A stretch of 31,047 nucleotides of DNA from a virus: IMG/VR virus record IMGVR_UViG_3300047383_000125, positions 1 through 31,047 of that record; one strand, 5' to 3'. The translations under genes were made by a program, and so were the position numbers. Each line of letters begins with the position of its first letter. The stretch's first letter is position 1. The notes beneath the pieces are model-generated. The model was not told the DNA's origin. It saw only the letters and a list, made by a program, of their open reading frames with translations, and made no database searches. Shown one piece after another: positions 26,801-31,047 of this stretch.

Positions 26801-29587
26801 GCTGCTAGAAGAAAATTTAATAGCACTGTATTTAAAGACCTTCCTAGCTTTAAAAGATCATTTGATAATCTTTCAGAAGAACAAAAGCAAGAAGTTTTAA
26901 AAGAAGTTCCTGGCCCAACTAAAAAAATTACACCAGCTGAGTTTGCAGCTGAATCGGTTAACTTAGAAAACCAAGGTGCTACCTTTGACTTTAGCGAGTT
27001 TAACAAAGTGGTTAAAGGCAGAAAAGGTCCATTGTTTGATTTAGCATTAAAAAGACAGGAAAAGTTTGGTAATGACAATATATTTATACTTACCGCAAGG
27101 CCGCAGGAATCAGCTTTAGCGATACAAAAATTTGCTAAAGGTTTAGGTTTAGATTTAAAGCTAGAGAATATAACAGGGCTCGCAGACGGAAGGCCAGAAG
27201 CAAAAGCCGAGTGGATGGTTGGGAAAGTTAACGAAGGATTTAATGATTTTTATTTTGCAGACGATCATTTTAAAAATGTTAAAGCAGTACAAGACACTTT
27301 AAGTTTATTTGATGTAAAATCTGATGTTCAACAAGCTAAAATTAAATTTAGCAAAGGTCTAAATAAAAGTCTTAATAAAATGATTGAGCGCAACAAAAAT
27401 GTAAAAGCCGAGGCTAATTACTCAAAAGCGGTTGCGCGAAGAAAAGGAGCTAATAAAGGTAGATTTAAATTCTTTTTACCATATGGAGCAGAAGACTTTA
27501 GAGGTTTAACATCTTATGTTTTAGCCGGCAAAGGAAAGCAAGGAGATGCAGATCAAAAGTTTTTTGAAGATAATTTAGTTAATCCTTATGTAACAGGTGT
27601 AGCAGCAATGGAAAGAGCCAAGAGAGCATTAAAAAATGATTACGCGGCACTTAGAAAAATGTTCCCCACAGTTAGAAAAAAATTAGGTAAGAAAGTGCCA
27701 GGATTAGAATATACTTATGACCAAGCTATAAGAATTTATTTGTATAATAAATCCGGGTTTGAAGTGTCTGGTTTATCTAAGCGTGATTTAAAAGCTATAA
27801 ACAAATTTGTCGAAGGTGATGCTGATGTAAAAGCTTTTGCCGATGGATTACAATTAATAACTAAAAAAGACGAATGGGTTAAGCCTAATGAGTATTGGGA
27901 TGTGAGTAGCATATTACAAGATATAAACGAAATATCCGAAAAAGTTAGCAGAAAAGAATATCTTGCTGAGTTTATTGAAAATGTTGACGCTGTATTTGAC
28001 GAGGCTATGCTAAATAAACTTGAAGCGGTATATGGGACTGGTTACGTTGAAGCTTTAAATAATATTATAAGCAGAATGAAGTCTGGTGTAAACCGACCTA
28101 GCCAGCCTGGTAAATACGAAAGACAATGGTTAAACTGGGTTAACAATTCTGTTGGTACTATAATGTTTTTTAACAGAAGATCCGCTGTGTTACAGATGTT
28201 ATCATTTGCTAACTTTGTAAACTGGAGCGACAACAATCCGTTAAAAGCGGGCATTGCTTTTGCTAATCAGCCGGCTTATTGGGAGGCATGGTCTAAAATA
28301 TTCAATTCAGATAAACTAAAAGAAAGACGTGGAGGTTTAAAGTCCGACGTGCAAGAACAGGAAATTGCGAATCAAGCTAGGAATAGTAAAAACAAAGCAG
28401 GTGCTATAGTTTCTTATTTATTGAAAATAGGTTTTACCCCTACACAAATAGCAGATAGTATGGCTATTGCGACCGGAGGTGCTACGTTTTTAATAAACAG
28501 GACTAAAACATATACAAAACAAGGCATGTCAAAAGCGGATGCCGAAGCTGCAGCGTTCGAAGATTTTAGTAAAATATCAGATGAGACACAGCAGTCAGGT
28601 GACCCTATGTTAATATCCGCTCAGCAGTCCAGCCATTTAGGGCGCCTTGTATTGGCTTTCCAAAATACGCCGATGCAATACACTAGATTAATGAAAAAAG
28701 CCGGCCAGGATCTTATAAACGGCCGTGGCGACTTTAAAACTAATGTTAGTAAGATTGCTTATTATGGTTTTATACAAAACTTAATATTTAACTCATTGCA
28801 ACAAGCTTTATTCGCTATGATACCCGGTTTTAGTGATGAAGAAGATGAAGAAGATGTTGATAAAAAGCTAGATAAAAAAGAGTTAAAAATACTGAATGGA
28901 ATGCTTGATTCTATATTGCGAGGCTCTGGTTTGTATGGTGCAATAGCATCTACGATTAAAAACGCATACATGCGCTACGAAAAAGAAGAAGAGAGAGGGT
29001 TTACCGCTGATCATACTTATACATTGTTGGAGCTTGCAAACATATCGCCACCTATAGGTTCTAAGCTTAGAAAAGTGTATGGGGCAATACAAACAAATAA
29101 ATTTGACAGGGGTATTATAGAAAAAAGAGGTTTAGAAGTTTTAGACAAGCAAGGTAACTTAAATTTAAGCCCATCATATCAAATAATAGGCGGTCTATCT
29201 TCAGCATTTCTTAACCTACCATTAGACAGGGTTGTATCTGAAATTAATGCTTTAGCGGAGGCGGTTGATGATAGAAACACTGCATATCAAAGAATAGCTT
29301 TGTCCTTAGGCTGGAGGACATGGGATGTTAGCGCTAAGAATGAATATCACGATTTTCTTAAACTAGCTATACAGGAAGAGAAAAAAGATGCTTCAAAGAA
29401 AAAAAGAGAATATAATAAACTTGTTGCAACGCAAAAGAAGTTTGATAAACTAGCTGCGATGACTCCTGATGAAAAACGAGAGTACTTATTAAAAGAAAAA
29501 GCAAAGCGATCTGCTGCAGCAAAAAAAGCAGCGGCTACAAGAAAGCGAAACAAAAGAGTAAGAGATTCAATACTAAGATCAAATTAA
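20831..29587 (+). CDS. Giant multidomain internal/ejected virion protein (T7 gp16 position)
   Basis: A single 2918-aa ORF without interruption. Modules, with rough residues: 1-140, small beta N-terminus ending MLDEVVVKA; 540-790, Gly/Ala-rich amphipathic or membrane-active segments (SIAVAAATMGAGAGLTGAAR); about 930-1120, zincin with HELGH at 1012-1016 and E1081 as a candidate third ligand; 1188-1258, sigma-70 region 2-like; 1526-1945, unknown, with YEHALPARRVL near 1818; 1960-2150, HAD phosphatase (D1964-D1966, T2088, K2125, D2144-D2145); 2180-2918, helical C-terminus containing RLVLAFQNTPMQYTRLMKK and a Lys/Ala tail. KFSKGL or a close variant separates modules at 1521, 1946 and 2172. Gene order points to the largest core protein, ejected with the DNA. 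The domain mix resembles the polyvalent proteins of phages and plasmids. No lytic transglycosylase is seen. Confidence 0.8.
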   Translation: MFKIKIDGVEYEINDSNIGVFQNAYGDLEQYKIEENTFQQDPASAETNVGSKNNTVSNSENGLLESNQPPERYINYKRNGKDASMSESEYNNFYADLEDKGRYPAEFDVYVAKTFPNTKIQTTNFDEGAMLDEVVVKAELSDEVKQAKKDSTELTAVIEAETPEANYEEIAGDYFTGLNDDGQITGMNRPQFFPTLRNSDGSPQMWQGKERKSGFSEYKNDYDTDLKNHLGPVKYKQYITAKELAEANGENLTKENVNQYISLELIQDNKNDKTIDSVVASKRSKAAENYTRDIGGFYVTDEEQKRQDLLEQFTGTDEVVTKKNTALLNEKERALRDARDFEAKFGRPLVRTEKLQGRTYTPFNRELTLNKVQEGEEKRIAKEAGEIESAVKIFDTQATELNNVQDEIRNYNVEQDNFNNPEEVAFRDSLFDRQRVLMNELQADQLILQARADKLTNDLNVYSTTNVADAALVKSYQTSDLLANTWESAFLGSAAQLGGAIISPFDGGITYEAATNYNQRLQSEAQKYLPQALTSDDDSSAAQYFGDMLIRNSPSIAVAAATMGAGAGLTGAARLAAIRQASNASMGIFFTMEAGGQLSNLEIQQREAPKMIAALNKQIEEAKANGTPLNEINKLEADKEYQENILSLNAFQKGFNSTIYGGTAALAERLGSLGFVKNFQKYSRAIGGNTLRKQFGETLGTNISKGLGNVTAVGAIGPGIEFIEEGATLIAQNLSDNLIFQPENPKSLIDGLDGEFFRNTYVTSLAIGGAGASQNVMTALNNEVKTRKQARQENEIRDKLIDVSNKLNTLDGRTKEARNLKQERDNLISDAADLNTAIPLNLKGLTGSEINRVFENAASIRKLKYQASQLDLASFDARDRREFERLKNASQVLYNESQSILGRSEAEIEKLAKNTPNPLVTEVNFRRFNMFKEIAKETKGVNVIDINNEEQFNAYLKENKLDGKKYSYTAMNEGNNSAAQVNNDILIFNEIAARNMQQPGIDGEVASASPLHELGHWQVKQQGIIKDNKIVSASNDMVSSIINDVRSRFNKGSISKEAFDNFNARIALYKDVDVKGIDADELLQLVSDFTAIGVLPKSSFGNIYGAKTFVNSILKKVNGDYSHFFKINSPSDVYAFVANWQNRALVYQLPEGEEKEGDKIKSSKAVEKVRQRLESIPLEQLPSRASQNIIANELFGMVDAQIRNRLNLDPNVREELQADVIARVYEAQENTKWDGRGSLYGFINGRIAKRILDALRANPDYLDVVTKQELTGLEKASEVVVDDVQTAKKEKPKFRNLLQSKVLPADALESVQKKLLSTIRVLKSKLGADISINKTVTPLVAEIKKEMGKQADIEFKKRLGSKKDGILRKNYLRFKKPILENMTTTWLMGAMPFAVQKQVNGKFTSDWQGKKIDRETVDTDKAGRTSGADIVRRLPNIADKVTDEQFLSYMFKDGAVIRGRKESLSKALAEELAFDLFNSELQKPDSELRKAFVNNQAALGAELADNFVQEVQKDTERGNIKFSKGLATLTPAENETFRDGLPKLKELIVGMDNDFGKTPTAIKKVLQNTYGDKFTKKQYDGISKQFFNLLKPLNKSFPKKYVNVSEQELTDYVEQVAQDVDGNASIQLYTGASDSIKNLWNTGTNVYIAQEAIENALSELPIETVVAFFSGTFANSGKVGMRNFKDANESFRADFYGGEAQWLPALKRMFPQLESIQKNGDIVLKNGKVIKKKFTATGSVTKGMLEANFNTDKDIKNATAAWEFTTAVVRGIKNENPDIQAMVLAAMNSGTNTALRVAAPVLYRTAGFNSLDKDDYRYEHALPARRVLFDMYKSIVKDDKSISLQALKNDYKVALIPKTMDKVIGDQGLGPIAVAGYVAGQTPWYSRYYNILTRGKVQYALESLENGEIIGQNYADYFNSTSDPLTVKTDAPAVVEASIAYENAFKLSKGLNYGINPKGITVLDFDDTVAISKSMVIVKMPVQDKEILDIAARRKFNSTVFKDLPSFKRSFDNLSEEQKQEVLKEVPGPTKKITPAEFAAESVNLENQGATFDFSEFNKVVKGRKGPLFDLALKRQEKFGNDNIFILTARPQESALAIQKFAKGLGLDLKLENITGLADGRPEAKAEWMVGKVNEGFNDFYFADDHFKNVKAVQDTLSLFDVKSDVQQAKIKFSKGLNKSLNKMIERNKNVKAEANYSKAVARRKGANKGRFKFFLPYGAEDFRGLTSYVLAGKGKQGDADQKFFEDNLVNPYVTGVAAMERAKRALKNDYAALRKMFPTVRKKLGKKVPGLEYTYDQAIRIYLYNKSGFEVSGLSKRDLKAINKFVEGDADVKAFADGLQLITKKDEWVKPNEYWDVSSILQDINEISEKVSRKEYLAEFIENVDAVFDEAMLNKLEAVYGTGYVEALNNIISRMKSGVNRPSQPGKYERQWLNWVNNSVGTIMFFNRRSAVLQMLSFANFVNWSDNNPLKAGIAFANQPAYWEAWSKIFNSDKLKERRGGLKSDVQEQEIANQARNSKNKAGAIVSYLLKIGFTPTQIADSMAIATGGATFLINRTKTYTKQGMSKADAEAAAFEDFSKISDETQQSGDPMLISAQQSSHLGRLVLAFQNTPMQYTRLMKKAGQDLINGRGDFKTNVSKIAYYGFIQNLIFNSLQQALFAMIPGFSDEEDEEDVDKKLDKKELKILNGMLDSILRGSGLYGAIASTIKNAYMRYEKEEERGFTADHTYTLLELANISPPIGSKLRKVYGAIQTNKFDRGIIEKRGLEVLDKQGNLNLSPSYQIIGGLSSAFLNLPLDRVVSEINALAEAVDDRNTAYQRIALSLGWRTWDVSAKNEYHDFLKLAIQEEKKDASKKKREYNKLVATQKKFDKLAAMTPDEKREYLLKEKAKRSAAAKKAAATRKRNKRVRDSILRSN

Positions 29588-29588
29588 T

Positions 29589-30173
29589 ATGGAACCATTT
29601 AACATTAGAATACAAAACATAACGCAAGGCACAAAAAAACCTGTTAACCAAGAGGTAACGCAAAATGCTGATGGTAGCGGTGGGCCTATTGCTATTGCTA
29701 AGCAGGTGTATACACCTCAACAGGACCCAAAAAATAAAAAACAAGCTAAAGAAAGATTAAGACAGTATGAACAAGACCCTTACCAAAGATCAGTTGATAA
29801 GTTTCCGCAGTTTAATCAAACTAATGACACCATCATAAGCAGCACAAGTGGGAACCGCAATCTTAATAAACACATGAATTCTCTTAAAGCAAAAAACGCT
29901 GCTACTCATTTACACGATGGCAACGAATCCAATAGTTATATAATAAATAATATGAAAGGGCCTAAAGACTCTGCTTCATATCGTGAACCAAACGGCAATA
30001 TAACTACTTATGAGTTGCATGATAAAGAAGGTTTAAGAAGTAGTGTTAAAGCTGTGGCAAAGAAAAAAGACGCATGCTACCGCAAAGCAAAAGCAAAGTA
30101 TGATGTATTCCCGTCCGCTTACGCTTCTGGTTATATAGCTAAATGTAGAAAACGAGGAGGTAAATTAGGATAA
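29589..30173 (+). CDS. Small basic protein with DACYRKAK...PSAYASGYIAKCRK C-terminal module
   Basis: A 194-aa basic protein beginning 1 base after the giant core gene. The first 140 residues are polar, low in hydrophobicity and probably flexible. The last 36 form a compact-looking module with two Cys: DACYRKAKAKYDVFP, then SAYASGYIAKCRKRGG. I recall the PSAYASG...KCRK phrase from marine phage and algal virus proteins of unknown function; that is memory, not a search result. A basic Cys-containing end suggests DNA or nucleoprotein contact inside the head. It shares its stop with the next start (TAATG). Confidence 0.65.
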   Translation: MEPFNIRIQNITQGTKKPVNQEVTQNADGSGGPIAIAKQVYTPQQDPKNKKQAKERLRQYEQDPYQRSVDKFPQFNQTNDTIISSTSGNRNLNKHMNSLKAKNAATHLHDGNESNSYIINNMKGPKDSASYREPNGNITTYELHDKEGLRSSVKAVAKKKDACYRKAKAKYDVFPSAYASGYIAKCRKRGGKLG

Positions 30174-30478
30174 TGGCATACGAGCAAAGCAAGTCCGCGT
30201 TCCCCAAAGTACGTAAGACTAAAAAAGGAGCATCACTTAAACGTTGGTTTAAAGAAGAATGGATTGATGTAAGAACCGGTAAGCCATGCGGCCGAAGCGA
30301 GGGCGAAAGCCGTGGTACGCCATATTGCAGGCCAAAGAAAAGAATATCAAGTAAAACCCCAAAGACCGCAAGCGAGATGTCAGCTAAAGAAAAAGCTGCA
30401 AAGATCGCTGAAAAGAAAAGACTAGGACAACCAAAAGGCAAACCCAGAAGAGTTAAACCTGTTAAAAGAAGAAAATGA
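30173..30478 (+). CDS. Small Lys/Arg-rich protein, DUF5872-like
   Basis: A 101-aa very basic protein. Residues 18-55 read GASLKRWFKEEWIDVRTGKP, CGRSEGE and TPYCRPKKR. This resembles the conserved W-x-x-x-x-W-V/I-D...CGR...CRP block that I associate with DUF5872-type proteins of phages and large viruses. The remainder is Lys/Arg-rich helix ending KPVKRRK. The charge suggests DNA binding or packing. It overlaps the preceding and following genes (TAATG and ATGA). The family link is from memory and uncertain; the molecular role is unknown. Confidence 0.6.
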   Translation: MAYEQSKSAFPKVRKTKKGASLKRWFKEEWIDVRTGKPCGRSEGESRGTPYCRPKKRISSKTPKTASEMSAKEKAAKIAEKKRLGQPKGKPRRVKPVKRRK

Positions 30479-30630
30479 GTTTACAAGAACTAAAATTATA
30501 CGCTATAAACGGCAGTACACTTGGCCTCACCACTTTTACACAAATAGAAGATGGTTTAAAAATAATGCTGCTCTTAGTGACTATTGGATATACCATAGCG
30601 AAATGGAAAGACATTAAAAAGAAAAAGTAA
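30475..30630 (+). CDS. 51-aa single-TM protein, holin candidate
   Basis: ATG at 30475 overlaps the previous stop (ATGA), and the TAA at 30628-30630 overlaps the next start (TAATG). This tight coupling supports a real gene. The product has a polar N-terminal half (MSLQELKLYAINGSTLGLTT), one hydrophobic helix (LKIMLLLVTIGYTIA, about 28-42) and a basic tail (KWKDIKKKK). One TM helix with a positively charged end, directly before a cell-wall peptidase gene, is a common layout for small holins. I cannot exclude a membrane anchor or spanin-like protein. Confidence 0.65.
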   Translation: MSLQELKLYAINGSTLGLTTFTQIEDGLKIMLLLVTIGYTIAKWKDIKKKK

Positions 30631-30986
30631 TGATGAAGTATTTTAATTATTCAGAATTTGATAGCCCCGATGTGCAGGGCTCTGGGCAGATGATGGATAG
30701 GGATTTTTTACAAATACTAGATCAAGCGAGAGATCGCTTTGATAAACCTATTAATATAAATTCTGGGTATCGTACGCCGCAGCATAATGATTCTGTTGGT
30801 GGGACCGAGAAGTCTTCTCACCTAAAAGGTTTAGCTGCTGATATTGATTGTCGCAAATCAAAAGATAGATTTGAGCTTATTGATATATTCTTAGACTTAG
30901 GCATAAACAGGATCGGCATTGCAGATACTTTTATCCACATTGATGTCGACCCTGATAAATCACCTAACGTTATTTGGACGTACTAA
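30630..30986 (+). CDS. M15-family Zn peptidase, probable endolysin
   Basis: A 118-aa protein with the complete signature of the M15 (Peptidase_M15_3) D-Ala-D-Ala or L-Ala-D-Glu peptidase group. It reads SGYRTPQHN (residues 45-53) and VGGTEKSSHLKGLAADID, with Zn ligands H64 and D71, then FIHIDVD with H103. The single-domain size fits a small phage endolysin that cleaves peptidoglycan cross-bridges. There is no signal peptide, so access to the wall would need the upstream holin candidate. The start ATG follows an in-frame second ATG (MMKYF); the first is coupled to the upstream stop. A virion-associated wall-piercing role is possible but less likely, given the position next to the holin candidate. 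Confidence 0.88.
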   Translation: MMKYFNYSEFDSPDVQGSGQMMDRDFLQILDQARDRFDKPININSGYRTPQHNDSVGGTEKSSHLKGLAADIDCRKSKDRFELIDIFLDLGINRIGIADTFIHIDVDPDKSPNVIWTY

Positions 30987-31045
30987 CCATCACAGGCAGC
31001 ACATTCAGGATCCATAGCTTGTTGTGCTATATCTCCGCGTAGAAC
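30983..31045 (-). CDS. C-terminal fragment of a convergent minus-strand gene
   Basis: Reading from the right edge on the minus strand gives 20 residues, VLRGDIAQQAMDPECAACDG, and a TAG at 30985-30983. That stop overlaps the stop of the peptidase gene. The phrase looks coding, with two Cys in ECAAC. The two other minus-strand frames meet stops earlier. If real, this is the end of a gene transcribed toward the late operon, possibly the early/replication module. Too little is visible for a function. Confidence 0.4.
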   Translation of the reverse strand, partial: VLRGDIAQQAMDPECAACDG

Positions 31046-31047
31046 AC

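Noticed and set aside
20831-29587. Assembly chimera or frameshift joining several genes into the 8.7-kb frame
   Set aside because: The frame is open throughout with uniform codon use and composition, and the repeated linker supports one designed polypeptide. Long-read confirmation would still be decisive.
1-31047. tRNA genes, CRISPR arrays, IS elements, integrase or attachment sites
   Set aside because: Looked for cloverleaf-type repeats, regularly spaced repeats, transposase motifs and recombinase motifs. None were seen, and coding density leaves no room for them.

Overview
The window is the late (virion and packaging) half of an AT-rich tailed-phage genome, most likely a podovirus with a T7-like late gene order. 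It may be an uncultured marine phage. I infer a Bacteroidota (flavobacterial) host. Almost every start codon is preceded by A/T-only sequence (for example AAATTAAATTAAATG or AATAAAATG) with no Shine-Dalgarno GGAGG, which is usual for that phylum. The adhesin-type Ig domains also fit. Every complete gene reads on the + strand, and many are coupled by TAATG or ATGA overlaps. The only minus-strand gene is a fragment entering from the right edge.

Layout, left to right. (1) 3-1402: the end of a small membrane protein, a coiled-coil protein, a small conserved-looking protein, a tandem-domain GroES-like co-chaperonin and a putative small terminase subunit. (2) 1402-8723: large terminase, portal with a long Gln/Ala-rich coiled-coil tail, acidic scaffold and major capsid protein, closed by a 16-bp hairpin. 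(3) 8801-11338: a protein in its own hairpin-bounded segment, then two head-tail adaptor or ring candidates. (4) 11342-18919: a 1906-aa tail tube or nozzle protein with Ig-like adhesin domains fused at its C-terminus, a 507-aa beta-rich probable fibre or adhesin, and a 110-aa conserved-looking structural protein. (5) 18952-29587: three probable internal or ejection proteins in the positions of T7 gp14, gp15 and gp16. The third is a 2918-aa multidomain protein. (6) 29589-30986: two small basic Cys-containing proteins, a 51-aa single-TM holin candidate and an M15 Zn peptidase (probable endolysin), followed by the converging minus-strand gene.

How it fits together: the scaffold and portal nucleate the capsid, and the GroES-like protein probably works with host GroEL to fold capsid protein. 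The terminase fills the head. The adaptor and nozzle proteins make a short tail whose Ig-like extensions may touch the host. The core proteins are ejected ahead of the DNA, and the holin candidate and peptidase release progeny.

The most unusual object is the 2918-aa protein. It carries a HELGH metallopeptidase motif, a segment that reads like sigma-70 region 2, a full set of HAD phosphatase motifs and a phage-core-like C-terminal region. A KFSKGL-type linker occurs three times, each time at an apparent module boundary. It looks like a polyvalent ejected protein, possibly one that delivers a transcription factor and enzymes to the host. There are no tRNAs, CRISPR arrays, IS elements, integrase or replication genes, and no non-coding stretch above about 80 bases.
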